36,611 nt of DNA from the NCBI GenBank assembly GCA_023336815.1, contig JAMBLJ010000070.1, positions 1-36,611 of the forward strand. The letters are read 5' to 3'. Below, one piece after another: positions 1 to 9,152 of this stretch. The position numbers were made by a program, and so were the translations under genes. Each line of letters begins with the position of its first letter. Within the stretch, counting starts at the first letter, position 1. Source of the stretch: Actinomycetes bacterium (GTDB lineage: Bacteria; Actinomycetota; Acidimicrobiia; Spongiisociales; UBA5794). Under the pieces are notes generated by a model. That model worked only from the letters and a program-made list of their open reading frames with translations. It was not told the DNA's origin and did not search any database.

Positions 1-2
1 GG

Positions 3-194
3 ATACCAGTCAAGGTCGTCTCGGAACGGCTCGGTCACGGCAACCCGGCGTTCACCATCGACACCTACCAGCATGTCCTGCCAGGAATGCAAGCAGAAGC
101 AGCAGGCGTATTCGAGAAACTGATCGCCCCGGAAGCTTCTACCGGAACTGCACAACCGAAACGCGTCCTGAGCGCGTCCCGGGAGAAGATATGA
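3..194 (+). CDS. Tyrosine recombinase (phage-type integrase), C-terminal end, 5' truncated by window
   Basis: Only the last 63 residues are inside the window. They read as the end of a tyrosine recombinase catalytic domain: an R-L-G-H-G segment, which supplies the third catalytic His, followed 11 residues later by the D-T-Y-Q-H context of the nucleophilic Tyr. A short, poorly conserved tail follows. Tyrosine recombinases cut and rejoin DNA at attachment sites through a 3'-phosphotyrosine link. The gene ends 44 bp from the 3' end of the tRNA-Asn gene and points toward it, the usual layout for an element integrated into a tRNA 3' end, with the element lying to the left of the window. The catalytic Arg and the N-terminal arm-binding domain cannot be seen, so the subfamily is unknown. 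XerC/D is less likely given this position. Confidence 0.85.
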   Translation: MPVKVVSERLGHGNPAFTIDTYQHVLPGMQAEAAGVFEKLIAPEASTGTAQPKRVLSASREKI

Positions 195-238
195 GTCTCC
201 CCCATCGTGCCCGAAACCCTTGCCCCACTTGGGTCCCA

Positions 239-314
239 TGGCTCCGGGGGTGGGACTTGAACCCACGACAAACGGATTAACAGTCCGCTGCTCTGCCAAC
301 TGAGCTACCCCGGA
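239..314 (-). tRNA. tRNA-Asn (anticodon GTT)
   Basis: On the minus strand the 7-bp acceptor stem TCCGGGG pairs with CCCCGGA, followed by discriminator G and an encoded CCA. The D-loop (AGCTCAGTTGGCAGAGC), an anticodon arm with loop CTGTTAA (anticodon GTT, Asn) and a T-arm containing GGTTCAAGTCC are all present. The 76-nt length including CCA is normal and no intron is seen. Its 3' end faces the integrase fragment. An 11-bp perfect palindrome, GTGTTCAACAC (317-327), lies directly before the mature 5' end in the tRNA leader. Confidence 0.97.
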
Positions 315-629
315 AGGTGTTCAACACTGAGGCGAACGGGCCAGAGGTTACCATTGGAGTATTCCAACTCCGTATGGGTGAGCGGTGGAACACGTGGCCA
401 ACGTTTCAACGACGATCGTCCAGGGATCGCTCTGGCTACGACCGCGAATCATGGTCCGGCTGCGTCAACGACATGCGCGCTGCGGCGGTGCGACGGATGC
501 CGGCTTCGATGCCACCCGAGGATTATCCTACAATTATCGTTCAATCGACTACTCTCCGTAGCTAAGTGGCAGTACCGTCGACGATGGCTAGAGTCGACGG
601 ACGGTAGGCGAAGGCTCTGGAGGGCAGAC
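315..629. other. Non-coding region between tRNA-Asn and the cell-wall-binding protein gene
   Basis: No convincing gene is present. The region holds two small palindromes, GTGTTCAACAC (317-327) and TTGGA-GTAT-TCCAA (354-367), which lie upstream of the tRNA on its strand. It also holds a candidate plus-strand promoter near 505-534. An open frame does extend upstream of 630 in frame with the next gene, but its translation is low-complexity, has no signal peptide at its start and has no ribosome binding site. Confidence 0.6.
505..534 (+). promoter_or_regulatory. Candidate sigma70-type promoter for the cell-wall-binding protein
   Basis: A -10 like hexamer TACAAT (529-534) differs from consensus at one position. 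A weak -35 like TTCGAT (505-510) lies 18 bp upstream. The site lies in a locally AT-rich stretch about 95 bp before the chosen start codon. The -35 match is poor, so this is tentative. Confidence 0.3.
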
Positions 630-2096
630 ATGAACGTCGGAATCGGCAGACAAACACTCACGCGATTGGTGGTTCTCGGCGTTCTTGCCGCTTCCCTCGC
701 GGGGATCGCAGCAACACCAGCACCAGTTCAAGCAGCAGAAGACAATACCTGTCCGTTGACCGATGGCATCGTCATCAACGCCGATGGCACAGACTGGGGA
801 ACGGACTTCATCCGATCCGATCGCCAGAAACGCGACGCAACACGAGGCCCCGTGCCCGTGAACATCCCAGCTGGCCGCTACAGCATCACGTTGGCGACCT
901 ACGACGATCACATCAACCAGAACGACACTCAGCCGGACGAGCGCTGGTTCATCGAAGGATGGAAAGACAACGTTCTGGTGTTCACATCGAACCCAACGGC
1001 TGACCTTCCGTTCAACCACAACGTTCTTGTCGAGACCGTCAACGCTGACCTCGACATCACAGCCCTCGATACGGTCGTTGTTCGACATGCCGGATATCCG
1101 GACAGGAGCAGCCCGAACTCCATGTTCGCGGTATGTGCATCGTTTGGGCCTTCGCTCACACAGCCACCCGGTGGCGATCCTGCGCAGATCGTTGTCCTTG
1201 GTGGCGCAAGTGTCATCTCCCCCGGAGTACTGACAACGCTCAACTCATGCACAACTGGATCAGTCACACGAATCGCTGGAGTCGATCGGTATGCAACCGC
1301 AGCAGCGATCTCCCGGGCGTTCTTTGATCCCGGCGTAGACATCGCATACATCGCAACAGGCGAGAACTTCCCTGATGCCCTGGCGGGCAGCGCTGCTGCA
1401 GGTGTGGGTACCGGCGGCCCTGTTCTTCTCGTACGGTCCGACTCGATACCTGTCGATGTTCGCGCTGAACTCACTCGACTGGCACCGAAGAAGATCGTGA
1501 TCCTGGGTGGCACCGCAGCGGTATCAACCAAGGCGGAGAACCTCCTGAAGGCCTTTGGCCCGGTTTCACGTGTTGCTGGAAACGACCGTTTCGCCACGGC
1601 AGCCCAAACATCGGCAAACGCCTTTGGCACAGCCGACACCGTGTACATCGCAACGGGGAGGAACTTCCCGGACGCACTCTCGGGTGGTCCTGCCGCTATT
1701 CAGGACGCGGGTCCCGTATTGCTTGTCGAACAAGACTCGATTCCCGGCACGGTCAAGACTGAACTCAGTCGCCTCAACCCATCTCAGATCCAGGTGCTCG
1801 GCGGGACCGCTGCAGTGAGCGACGCTGTTGTGTCGCAGCTCGGCACCTATGCCAGTGCAGTGGACCGGATCAGCGGACCGAACCGGTACGCAACGGCTGC
1901 TGAGGTCTCGAGAGCCACATTCCCGTCCTCGGGAATCATCTTCATCGCAACGGGTGAGAACTTCCCCGATGCCCTTGCAGGTGGACCGGTGGCCGGCATG
2001 CTCGGCGGACCGATCCTGCTCGTCCAGAACGATGCCGTTCCTGGCAACACCAAGAACGAGATCGCCCGCCTCACGGGAGAGACCTGCTCGCTCTAG
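630..2096 (+). CDS. Secreted protein with three cell wall binding type 2 (CWB2) repeats
   Basis: The 488-residue product starts with a signal peptide: charged N-terminus, hydrophobic stretch at about 11-28, likely cleavage after V-Q-A at residue 35. Residues 40-175 form an unclassified domain bounded by Cys41 and Cys169. Three CWB2 repeats follow at about 186-282, 285-382 and 385-482. Each carries an I-A-T-G-x-N-F-P-D-A-L box, an R-x-A-G/S-x-[DN]-R-[YF]-A-T-A box and a V-L-G-G-x-A-x-[VI]-S box. In Gram-positive bacteria three tandem CWB2 modules anchor surface proteins non-covalently to cell-wall polymers. The start at 630 is preceded by GGAGG (619-623) at normal spacing. A long hairpin terminator follows directly, so the gene is probably monocistronic. 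The function of the N-terminal domain is unknown. Confidence 0.9.
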   Translation: MNVGIGRQTLTRLVVLGVLAASLAGIAATPAPVQAAEDNTCPLTDGIVINADGTDWGTDFIRSDRQKRDATRGPVPVNIPAGRYSITLATYDDHINQNDTQPDERWFIEGWKDNVLVFTSNPTADLPFNHNVLVETVNADLDITALDTVVVRHAGYPDRSSPNSMFAVCASFGPSLTQPPGGDPAQIVVLGGASVISPGVLTTLNSCTTGSVTRIAGVDRYATAAAISRAFFDPGVDIAYIATGENFPDALAGSAAAGVGTGGPVLLVRSDSIPVDVRAELTRLAPKKIVILGGTAAVSTKAENLLKAFGPVSRVAGNDRFATAAQTSANAFGTADTVYIATGRNFPDALSGGPAAIQDAGPVLLVEQDSIPGTVKTELSRLNPSQIQVLGGTAAVSDAVVSQLGTYASAVDRISGPNRYATAAEVSRATFPSSGIIFIATGENFPDALAGGPVAGMLGGPILLVQNDAVPGNTKNEIARLTGETCSL

Positions 2097-2100
2097 AACA

Positions 2101-2145
2101 ACGGGTGGTCGGTGCGCCCCGATCCGGGGCGCACCGACCACCCGT
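2101..2145. terminator. Strong hairpin terminator
   Basis: A perfect 20-bp GC-rich stem (2101-2120 with 2126-2145) closes a 5-nt GATCC loop, four bases after the stop codon of the CWB2 protein gene. No T-run follows, as is common in high-GC actinobacteria where long stems act without a U-tract. Confidence 0.85.
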
Positions 2146-2235
2146 GGGTCGCCGTCCGACACACACCGCTGCTAGCAATACTCACCTCATCGGACTCACC
2201 GTGCGATACCCGCTCCAGTGTGCGAGAATCACTCT

Positions 2236-2469
2236 ATGAAATTTCGTCTCGGACTCATCATTGGACTGATCACCGGATTCATCATCGGGGCACGCTCTGG
2301 GCGTGAACGGTATGACCAGATCATGGCGGGACTGCACAAGGTCCGCGGGAACCCGCAGGTCAAGCAAGCGGCCGACATCGCCGAGCGCTCCACACGCAAG
2401 ACGCGTGCCGCGGCGGGTAATACGCTGGTCGGCACCGCAGGCACGATCCGAGAGCGTGCCGCTCGCTGA
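2236..2469 (+). CDS. Small YtxH-like membrane protein
   Basis: A 77-residue protein with one hydrophobic segment at about residues 4-18 (L-G-L-I-I-G-L-I-T-G-F-I-I-G), followed by a basic, Ala-rich, helical tail. This is the layout of YtxH-domain proteins: an N-terminal Gly-rich membrane anchor and a cytoplasmic amphipathic helix. The YtxH family is linked to general stress in Bacillus, and its molecular role is not known. The ATG at 2236 is chosen over a GTG at 2218 because the membrane segment begins at once and GAGA lies 8 bases upstream. The gene stands alone between the 20-bp hairpin terminator and the convergent sigma factor gene. Confidence 0.7.
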   Translation: MKFRLGLIIGLITGFIIGARSGRERYDQIMAGLHKVRGNPQVKQAADIAERSTRKTRAAAGNTLVGTAGTIRERAAR

Positions 2470-2511
2470 CGAGACAACCACGCACTAGCGGACTTTCATG
2501 CGATCCGAGAT

Positions 2512-3648
2512 CTATCCGTTCTCGAGATACCCATCGAGTTGTTTCGCACGCGCTGGCTGTCTGAGCTTGGCAAGCGCCTTGTTCTCGATCTGACGGATCC
2601 GTTCTCTCGTCACCTCGAAATGTGTGCCAACTTGCTCGAGGGTGCGGACGTTTCCATCTGCCAATCCGAACCGCATGATCAGTACCTGTCGTTCACGGTC
2701 GTTCAAGGACTCCAGGGCAAGTGATAGGTACTCCTGAAGCAATCGGAACGACGCTTCCTCTACCGGTACGTCGGCACCGAGATCGGGAACGACATCGCCG
2801 ATCGTGGCGTCATCTTCTTCCCCAATAGGTGTCTCGAGCGACAAGGGGTCCTGTGCGATCCGACGCAACTCGGTGACCTTCCCTGACTCGATGTCGAGCT
2901 CTGAGGCGATCTCGGCGATCGTAGGTTCACGTCCGAGATCCTGATGGAGTGTTCGCTGGACCATGGCGAGCTTGTTGATGGTTTCCACCATGTGGACGGG
3001 CACGCGAATCGTTCGCGCTTGGTCGGCCAAGGCCCGCGTCACGGCCTGACGGATCCACCACGTTGCGTACGTTGAGAACTTGAATCCCTTGCGATAGTCG
3101 AACTTCTCGACAGCGCGGATGAGACCGAGGTTCCCCTCCTGGATGAGATCGAGGAGTCCGAGTCCACGGCCAACGTACTTCTTTGCGATCGAGACCACAA
3201 GACGCAGGTTCGACACGACGAGCTGTTTACGTGCACGGTCCGCTACGCGGGCCTGACGCTCAAGGATTATCCGCTCAGCAGCTGTTCGCGGCACGTTCTC
3301 GTCGAGCCGTTCTTCGGCTCGAATGCCAGCCTCGACCTGCATTGCCAGCTCAACTTCTTGCTGGGTCGTGAGAAGTGGATACCTCCCGATCTCTTGCAGG
3401 TACATACGTACCGGATCGGACACATGGACAAGCTCATCGCCAGACATTTCGATGTCGCCGACGGTGTCGGCCGACTCTTCGCGTATGTCGATGTTGATCT
3501 TCAAGAGCTCCGAGAACACAACCTCGAACGAGTCGATCGGAGCTTGTGCATCCTCGAGCTCTTGCTGAATCTCACCAACGAGGAGGAACCCGCGCTGATG
3601 TCCACGATCTGTCAACACCTTGACGACGTGGGCAACCTCGTCGGTCAT
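2512..3648 (-). CDS. rpoD: Primary RNA polymerase sigma factor (RpoD/SigA type)
   Basis: A 378-residue sigma70 protein. A short region 1.1-like N-terminus (about 1-65) is followed by region 1.2 ([11 protein letters not shown], about 78-88). Region 2 (about 140-215) includes [10 protein letters not shown] and [12 protein letters not shown]. Region 3 is at about 219-290, and region 4 ends with [18 protein letters not shown] (about 346-363). All core-binding, -10 and -35 recognition elements look intact. The start codon overlaps the dnaG stop (ATGA), and GAGGAG precedes it, so it is translated with dnaG as in many bacteria (dnaG-rpoD). The short N-terminus, without a long acidic extension, is typical of many actinobacterial and Firmicute primary sigmas. 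A group 2 paralogue cannot be fully excluded, but the dnaG linkage argues for the primary sigma. Confidence 0.95.
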   Translation of the reverse strand: MTDEVAHVVKVLTDRGHQRGFLLVGEIQQELEDAQAPIDSFEVVFSELLKINIDIREESADTVGDIEMSGDELVHVSDPVRMYLQEIGRYPLLTTQQEVELAMQVEAGIRAEERLDENVPRTAAERIILERQARVADRARKQLVVSNLRLVVSIAKKYVGRGLGLLDLIQEGNLGLIRAVEKFDYRKGFKFSTYATWWIRQAVTRALADQARTIRVPVHMVETINKLAMVQRTLHQDLGREPTIAEIASELDIESGKVTELRRIAQDPLSLETPIGEEDDATIGDVVPDLGADVPVEEASFRLLQEYLSLALESLNDRERQVLIMRFGLADGNVRTLEQVGTHFEVTRERIRQIENKALAKLRQPARAKQLDGYLENG

Positions 3649-5462
3649 TGATCACTCCTCAAACTTCGCTTGTCCTTCTCTAACGCTATCAGTTGCTGCC
3701 ATAGTTCCGAATACCCCTGTGCATCGGCAGTTTCATCGATCGTCTGGAGCTTTCGCCGAATCGTCTCAATCTCAGCATCAATCGTGCCAACCTGCAAACG
3801 CGAAGCAAGCTCGTGAGGGTCTGAGATTGGACGGTCTTCCATCGCCAGCCTTCGCATCGCCGCAGCGATATCCGTATCGTCTGATCCGATCGCGGCACCG
3901 AGGTCCAGCGCCGCACCTGGCTCTGCGCCTCGTGTGATCTCCTTGATACTTGTGTACATGGCCAGCGTCTCATCGCTTGCGAAGAGCTCCTCGGAGACCT
4001 CTACGTCCACAAGACGAACATCGTTGCCAAGCAGCACACGGATCATCTCGAGTTCCGTCCGGTACAGCGGCGATCTGTGCGCGGGCGAAGGTTGGGGATC
4101 GGTGTTCTCGTGCTGCTCATCCGGTGCCACCGCCGACGTCCTCCTGCCACTCGCGCGGATGGCCTGCTCGATGAAGGACACATCAACACCCGTCTTGCGA
4201 GATACCATCACCGCGTACTCGTGGCGCGTCACCTGGTCAGGGTGAAGGGCGATGACGCCAGCCGCACCTCTCACCGCCTTCGCTCGAGCCTCTGGTTCAC
4301 CAAGTTCGAACTTGGCAAGTTCAGATTCGATACGGAATTGGAGCATCGGCACCGACTCATCGATCGCCAAACGGATCTGGTCGATGCCACCGTCGGCTAC
4401 AACATCAGCGGGATCCTTGCCCTCGGGCAAGGAGGCCATGCGCAGGTCCAGATCGCCAGGAACAGATCGATCGAACCCTCGTAAGGCAGCCCCAGCTCCA
4501 GCCTCGTCCGCGTCGAAGGCGAATACGACCCTTTCCGAGAATCTGCGGAGGAGATCAAGATGATCTTCGCCAAGGGCGGTACCACAGGTAGCCACAGCGA
4601 TCGGAAGTTCGGCGATATGCATTGCTATCACGTCGGTATATCCCTCGACCACCACAGAAGTGTCGGCGCGCACGATGGCTGACTTCGCCCAGTTCAAGCC
4701 GTAGAGAAGTCGGGACTTGTGATAGATCGGCGACTCGGACGAGTTCAAGTATTTGGGACCGTCGCCATCAAGGATCCTCGCACCGAACCCAACAGCATCG
4801 CCACGCACGTCGAAGATCGGGAACATGACCCTCCCACGGAACCGGTCGATGAGTGTGTTGCGTCTGCTTCGCGATGCAAGACCGGCCTTGATCATCGTGT
4901 CGTCCCGTACACCTCGATCACGCAGGTGGGCAACGAGTGATTCCCAGTCATCCGGCGAATAGCCAAGTGAGAATTGTTCAACCACTCCCCCGTCGTATCC
5001 GCGGGACCGAAGGTAGCTCCTCGCTGCGCCCGCATCGGGGGCAGACTTGAGGCGATCCGTGTAGAACTCCACGGCGATGGTCGTAGCCTCGACAAGGCTT
5101 TCACGCTGACTCCGCCGCTTCGCAGCATCAGGGTCAACCGTGAGGGTCACACCGGCACGTCGCGCAAGGAACTCGACCGCCTCAGCGAAGTCCAGTCCCT
5201 GAGTTTCCTGAACCCACCGGTACACATCTCCACTCTTGCCACAACCGAAGCAGTGATACAAACCCTTCGACCCATCGATGGAGAGAGACGGCGTCTTTTC
5301 GGAGTGGAATGGACAGACCGCCATCGTCGAACGACCCGACCGCTTGACCTTCGTCACCTCAGCGGCAAGCTCAACCAGGTCCGTCTTGTCTCTGACGGTG
5401 TCGATGTCATCCCTTGAGTAGGCCACGCTTTGACGATACCGCTGTCGCTCGTGGTCTGTCAC
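3645..5462 (-). CDS. dnaG: DNA primase DnaG
   Basis: A 605-residue primase that makes RNA primers at the replication fork. The N-terminal CHC2 zinc-binding domain has C50-x2-H53 and C71-x2-C74. The catalytic core follows, with a TOPRIM fold: E273 in V-V-E-G-Y-T-D and D317/D319 in F-D-A-D-E-A-G. The C-terminal part (about 440-605) is the less conserved helicase-interaction region. The start is uncertain. The GTG at 5462 gives the longest frame, but another GTG at 5426 (protein starting V-A-Y-S-R-D-D-I) would match the usual DnaG N-terminus better. Neither has a strong ribosome binding site. The stop overlaps the rpoD start by four bases. Confidence 0.95.
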   Translation of the reverse strand: MTDHERQRYRQSVAYSRDDIDTVRDKTDLVELAAEVTKVKRSGRSTMAVCPFHSEKTPSLSIDGSKGLYHCFGCGKSGDVYRWVQETQGLDFAEAVEFLARRAGVTLTVDPDAAKRRSQRESLVEATTIAVEFYTDRLKSAPDAGAARSYLRSRGYDGGVVEQFSLGYSPDDWESLVAHLRDRGVRDDTMIKAGLASRSRRNTLIDRFRGRVMFPIFDVRGDAVGFGARILDGDGPKYLNSSESPIYHKSRLLYGLNWAKSAIVRADTSVVVEGYTDVIAMHIAELPIAVATCGTALGEDHLDLLRRFSERVVFAFDADEAGAGAALRGFDRSVPGDLDLRMASLPEGKDPADVVADGGIDQIRLAIDESVPMLQFRIESELAKFELGEPEARAKAVRGAAGVIALHPDQVTRHEYAVMVSRKTGVDVSFIEQAIRASGRRTSAVAPDEQHENTDPQPSPAHRSPLYRTELEMIRVLLGNDVRLVDVEVSEELFASDETLAMYTSIKEITRGAEPGAALDLGAAIGSDDTDIAAAMRRLAMEDRPISDPHELASRLQVGTIDAEIETIRRKLQTIDETADAQGYSELWQQLIALEKDKRSLRSDQ

Positions 5463-5655
5463 GCCCGGCTCGCGACGGGTGGCTGTTCACAAGAGCAACA
5501 TACGCACGGGGAACTCTCGACGCTGGCCACCGAGGCAGACGCGGCTACTTCTTTGCCTGACGTCGGTGAATTACTCGGGCGGACCTCAGGCGCAAACGGA
5601 CCAACTGCAGCGCTGTATCGGGGTTCATGCCATCACCATACCTTTCCATCGTTCG

Positions 5656-5684
5656 TTGGCTATTCATGTCCAACACAACATATT
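5656..5684 (+). promoter_or_regulatory. Candidate promoter and operator region of the Lrp-family gene
   Basis: TTGGCT (5656-5661) and CATATT (5679-5684) are separated by 17 bp in an AT-rich patch about 40 bp before the regulator start. Between this and the start, GTGT-AAGATTC-ACAC (5708-5722) forms a short imperfect dyad that could be an autoregulatory operator, as Lrp-family genes often repress themselves. The hexamers match consensus only moderately. Confidence 0.3.
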
Positions 5685-5723
5685 CTACTCCCTTTTTGAA
5701 TGATTCGTGTAAGATTCACACAT

Positions 5724-6164
5724 ATGGATGACCTGGACCGCACGATTATCTCATCGCTCACCGAAGATGGCAGAATGCCGTACAGCCGCATCGCCGAGCG
5801 AGCCGGTGTCGCCACGACAACGGTTCACCAGCGTGTCAAGCGGCTCTCCGATCGAGGGATCATTCTCGGAACGACCGTGAATATTGATTGGGAAGCGGCA
5901 GGGCTCCCCGTTACGGCAATCGTCTCCGTCGAAGCACCATACGACCGTCCTCTCGCCGACATCGCCGAGGAGTTGCGGTCCATCAGGTTCATTGAGGACT
6001 GCCATGCATCAACGGGCGAGTTCGATCTGATCCTGAAAGTCAGGGCTCGATCATCCAGCCACCTCGGCGACGTGCTCGAGGACATCCGCCAACACGCGCC
6101 TGGCCGAAGTCGAACGATCGTGGTGCTTGCAACCTACTTCGAGGGACAAAGTCCTGGGGTGTGA
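5724..6164 (+). CDS. Lrp/AsnC-family transcriptional regulator
   Basis: A 146-residue protein with the standard two-domain Lrp/AsnC architecture. The N-terminal winged helix-turn-helix (about 2-50) contains L-D-R-T-I-I-S-S-L, R-M-P-Y-S-R-I-A-E-R-A-G and the recognition segment T-T-V-H-Q-R-V-K-R-L. The C-terminal RAM effector domain (about 63-142) contains the G-E-F-D-L-I-L-K-V motif. Such proteins usually form octamers, bind amino acids or related metabolites and control nearby or global metabolic genes. Size is normal. The gene is alone on the plus strand, divergent from dnaG and convergent with glyS. No amino-acid transport or catabolic gene lies next to it, so its target and ligand cannot be inferred. 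The ATG at 5724 is preferred to an upstream ATG at 5700, because it begins exactly at the domain (M-D-D-L-D). Confidence 0.9.
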   Translation: MDDLDRTIISSLTEDGRMPYSRIAERAGVATTTVHQRVKRLSDRGIILGTTVNIDWEAAGLPVTAIVSVEAPYDRPLADIAEELRSIRFIEDCHASTGEFDLILKVRARSSSHLGDVLEDIRQHAPGRSRTIVVLATYFEGQSPGV

Positions 6165-6196
6165 GCCGGGCACGCTACAGACTGAACGGATGCCTG

Positions 6197-7504
6197 TCAG
6201 GAAGGAAGCTTCTCGATCAGGTATGACTTCAGTTGATCGATGGCAATGCGGTCCTGGGCCATCGTATCTCGATCCCGCACAGTCACCTGGTTGTCATCGA
6301 GGGAATCGAAGTCAACCGTGACGCAGAACGGGGTCCCGATCTCATCCTGGCGCCGATAGCGTCGGCCGATTGACTGGGTGACATCGACCTCGATCTGCCA
6401 AGATTCCCGCAGCGCCCTTGCAACCTTGTTCGTTGTCTCAACGAGGTCCGGCTTCTTCGATAGCGGAAGCACAGCCACCTTGACGGGGGCCAGACGAGGA
6501 TCGAGCTTCAGGACGACCCGGCTCTCACCGTTCACCTCTTCCTCGGTGTACGCATCGATGAGGAACGCGAACGTCGTGCGTGTCGCACCCGCTGCAGTCT
6601 CGATGACGTAGGGAACGAATCGACTATCGCTCTCCTGATCGAAGTAGGTCAGGTCCTCGCCAGAATGTTCCATGTGAGCCTTGAGATCGAAGTCTGTTCG
6701 GTTGTGAATCCCCTCCAACTCGTCCCAACCCCAGGGGAACTCATACTCGATGTCGAAGGCTCCGGCGGCGTAGTGAGCGAGTTCATCTTCGGAGTGAGGA
6801 TGTGTCCGGAGTTTTGTGGTGTCCATACCGAGGTCGTCGTACCAGGCGTTCCGTGTGGCGATCCATTGGTCGAACGTCTCATCAGCGGCATCGGGGTAAC
6901 AGAAGTACTCCATCTCCATCTGTTCGAACTCTCGCGTCCGGAACACGAACTGACCGGGCGTGATCTCGTTGCGAAACGACTTGCCAACTTGTGCGATACC
7001 GAAAGGCAACTTCATCCGAGCCGTGCGACGCACGTTCTCGAAGTTCGTGAAGATGCCCTGAGCCGTCTCCGGTCGGAGATACACGGCGTTGTCCTCGGAC
7101 TCCACAGGACCCATATGTGTCTTGAACATGAGGTTGAACTCTTTGGGTTCGGTGAACGTTCCGCTGTTTCCACACGTCGGACACTTGTTGGGATCCTTGA
7201 GCTTGTCTACTCGGTGACGAGCGTTGCATGTGCGGCACTCGACCAACGGATCTGAGAACGACGCTACATGCCCTGAGGCAACCCAGACCTCCGGCGACTG
7301 CAGGATCGCCGAATCCAGACCCACAACGTCATCGCGCATACGAACCATCGAACGCCACCATTGCTCTTTGACGTTGCGAAGGAGTTCGACACCGAGTGGT
7401 CCGTAGTCATAGGCAGACCGCAGTCCCCCGTATATCTCGGATGCCTGAAACACGAAGCCGCGCTTCTTGGACAGATTGACGATCGTATCGAAATCAGCTG
7501 GCAT
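6197..7504 (-). CDS. glyS: Glycyl-tRNA synthetase (single-chain, alpha2 type)
   Basis: A 435-residue class II aminoacyl-tRNA synthetase of the dimeric eukaryote/archaeal-like GlyRS type found in actinobacteria and Firmicutes, not the alpha2beta2 GlyQ/GlyS type. It charges tRNA-Gly with glycine. The start [11 protein letters not shown] and D-Y-G-P-L-G match the family. An inserted zinc ribbon has C90, C93, C108 and C111. Motif 2 lies at [10 protein letters not shown] (about 174-183), and the anticodon-binding domain fills the C-terminal third (about 335-435). Only 29 bp separate it from uppS upstream on the same strand, so it is probably co-transcribed with recO-uppS. It converges with the Lrp-family gene. 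Confidence 0.96.
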   Translation of the reverse strand: MPADFDTIVNLSKKRGFVFQASEIYGGLRSAYDYGPLGVELLRNVKEQWWRSMVRMRDDVVGLDSAILQSPEVWVASGHVASFSDPLVECRTCNARHRVDKLKDPNKCPTCGNSGTFTEPKEFNLMFKTHMGPVESEDNAVYLRPETAQGIFTNFENVRRTARMKLPFGIAQVGKSFRNEITPGQFVFRTREFEQMEMEYFCYPDAADETFDQWIATRNAWYDDLGMDTTKLRTHPHSEDELAHYAAGAFDIEYEFPWGWDELEGIHNRTDFDLKAHMEHSGEDLTYFDQESDSRFVPYVIETAAGATRTTFAFLIDAYTEEEVNGESRVVLKLDPRLAPVKVAVLPLSKKPDLVETTNKVARALRESWQIEVDVTQSIGRRYRRQDEIGTPFCVTVDFDSLDDNQVTVRDRDTMAQDRIAIDQLKSYLIEKLPS

Positions 7505-7533
7505 TACAGATCCTGCTTGGGAATGCCAGGATG

Positions 7534-8301
7534 CTACCGCTCGATGTCCGTCAACGATTCATCAACTGCACCACCAAAGCGGCGTTCCCTGCTCTGATAC
7601 TCACCAATACACGAAGCAAGCACATGCCTATCGAAGTCTGGCCACAACACCTCGGTGAAGACGTATTCACTGTACGCAGCCTGCCAGAGCAGGAAGTTGG
7701 ATGTGCGTTGCTCGCCACTTGTGCGAATCACGAGATCCGGATCCGGCATGTCTGGCTCATAGAGGTGCCGTCCAATGGCGTCGAGATCGATCGCATCGGG
7801 GTTGAGCGATCCGTCTGCAATCTTCCTGCCAATCGCCCGAACCGCGTCCACGATCTCGATACGTCCCCCGTAGTTGAAGGCGAACACCATCGTCAATCTT
7901 GTGTTGTGCGCAGTGAGATCCTCAGCATCCTTGATCCGATCCCTCAGGATCCGAGGTACACGGTCATCCATCACGTCGCCCATGAAGATGACCCTGACAC
8001 CGAGGTCGTTGAGTTCATCTCGCCGCCGCTCGAGCAGATCGACGTTGAACTGCATGAGGAAATCGACCTCGTTGGAGTCTCGACTCCAGTTCTCTGTTGA
8101 GAAGGTGTACACCGTGAGCCACTTCACACCGAGGTCCAGAGCCCCGTGGACCACATCGAAGAGGGCCGGCTCCCCTGCCGCGTGGCCCTGAGTGCGATGG
8201 AGACCACGGGCGTTCGCCCATCGACCGTTTCCATCCATGATGATGCCGACATGGGTTGGGACCTTGTCGAGATCGAGGTCGCTCCCGAGCCAATCAATCA
8301 T
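7534..8301 (-). CDS. uppS: Isoprenyl transferase (undecaprenyl diphosphate synthase type)
   Basis: A 255-residue cis-prenyltransferase that extends farnesyl diphosphate with isopentenyl diphosphate to make the polyprenyl carrier lipid of cell-wall synthesis. Diagnostic motifs are present: [13 protein letters not shown] (about 17-29, catalytic Asp23), [16 protein letters not shown], and the C-terminal [15 protein letters not shown]. Length is normal. The start overlaps the recO 3' end by 8 bp, which suggests coupled translation. The product could be C50-C55, since the chain length cannot be read from sequence alone. Confidence 0.96.
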   Translation of the reverse strand: MIDWLGSDLDLDKVPTHVGIIMDGNGRWANARGLHRTQGHAAGEPALFDVVHGALDLGVKWLTVYTFSTENWSRDSNEVDFLMQFNVDLLERRRDELNDLGVRVIFMGDVMDDRVPRILRDRIKDAEDLTAHNTRLTMVFAFNYGGRIEIVDAVRAIGRKIADGSLNPDAIDLDAIGRHLYEPDMPDPDLVIRTSGEQRTSNFLLWQAAYSEYVFTEVLWPDFDRHVLASCIGEYQSRERRFGGAVDESLTDIER

Positions 8302-9013
8302 TGAGCATCGCCAGACTGTCGATCTGCCGCTCGAGGTGGTACTCCATGAACCGTTTGGTCACACCGAGAGCTTCGTTCGAGAACGCGGGATCAGACTCAG
8401 GAAGAACGTGGAGTTCTGCAGAGGCGACCGTTGCCAGATAGGGAACGAGACCTTCTCTCAGAAGGTACGACCCCGGCGTCCTGCAGCTCTCACACAACGA
8501 ACCGCCGGCCGCAAAGCTGAACCTGCGCAAGGTGCCTGTCGTTCCGCAGCCTGCGCAACTGTCGAGGGCAGGCGCAACACCGATGATCGCCGCCGCCTTG
8601 AGCAGGAACGAGGTCACGAGATCGGGGTGGGGTGGGCCGTGGTCGAGAACCGTGAGTCCACGCTGGAGGAGCAGGAACATACGTTGCGATGCCTCGTCCT
8701 CCTGGACAACCGCATCAACGATCTCCACCATCGTCGCCGCAGCGAGGACACAATCAAGATCGTTCCGGAGGTCGGGAAACGCGTTGATGATGGAAACCGC
8801 AGTGATGGTGTCGAGGTTCCGTCCCTCATAGAGGATGAGATCCACGTGGGTCAACGGTTCCAGCCTGCCACCGAAGCGGCTCTTGGTCTTACGCACACCT
8901 TTTGCAACGGTGCGGAGTTTGCCGTTGTTTGGACTCAGGATGACGACGACGCGGTGGGACTCACCGAACGGATACCCGCGCAGCACGATCCCCTGGTCGC
9001 TCCGAATCGCCAT
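8294..9013 (-). CDS. recO: DNA repair protein RecO
   Basis: A 239-residue RecO, which anneals single strands and with RecR loads RecA at gaps in the RecFOR pathway. The N-terminal OB-fold (about 1-80) begins with the typical G-I-V-L-R-G-Y-P-F-G-E and has K-G-V-R-K-T-K-S-R-F-G-G-R. The helical C-terminal domain holds a zinc-binding set C153-x2-C156 and C174-x2-C177. The era-recO-uppS order is conserved in actinobacteria. Here an ECF sigma module, a dehydratase gene and a repeat separate recO from era, and recO becomes the first gene of a recO-uppS-glyS unit. Confidence 0.95.
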   Translation of the reverse strand: MAIRSDQGIVLRGYPFGESHRVVVILSPNNGKLRTVAKGVRKTKSRFGGRLEPLTHVDLILYEGRNLDTITAVSIINAFPDLRNDLDCVLAAATMVEIVDAVVQEDEASQRMFLLLQRGLTVLDHGPPHPDLVTSFLLKAAAIIGVAPALDSCAGCGTTGTLRRFSFAAGGSLCESCRTPGSYLLREGLVPYLATVASAELHVLPESDPAFSNEALGVTKRFMEYHLERQIDSLAMLND

Positions 9014-9099
9014 GTGTCCCTTTCATGGGCAGGTACCAGAGAGTACCGTCCACCAGTGACACCCAGGGGTTTCCCTCACGTAGGTGAGACAAGCTGTCA

Positions 9100-9127
9100 G
9101 GAATCGGCAGCATCCGGACAACGTAGG
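9100..9127 (+). promoter_or_regulatory. Candidate ECF-type autoregulatory promoter
   Basis: GGAATC (9100-9105) resembles the GGAAC -35 element of ECF sigma promoters. CGTAGG (9122-9127) lies 16 bp downstream and resembles the CGT-type -10. It sits directly upstream of an ECF sigma gene, and such genes often transcribe themselves. Two small dyads lie further upstream: GGTAC/GTACC (9032-9047) and CTCAC/GTGAG (9075-9088). Confidence 0.35.
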
Positions 9128-9152
9128 GGTAGGGAGACAGAGAGGAATGGCG

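Noticed and set aside
354-629. A longer start for the CWB2 protein, with the open frame extending upstream to 354
   Set aside because: The extension is low-complexity, has no ribosome binding site, and puts the signal peptide far inside. The start at 630 has GGAGG and an immediate signal sequence.
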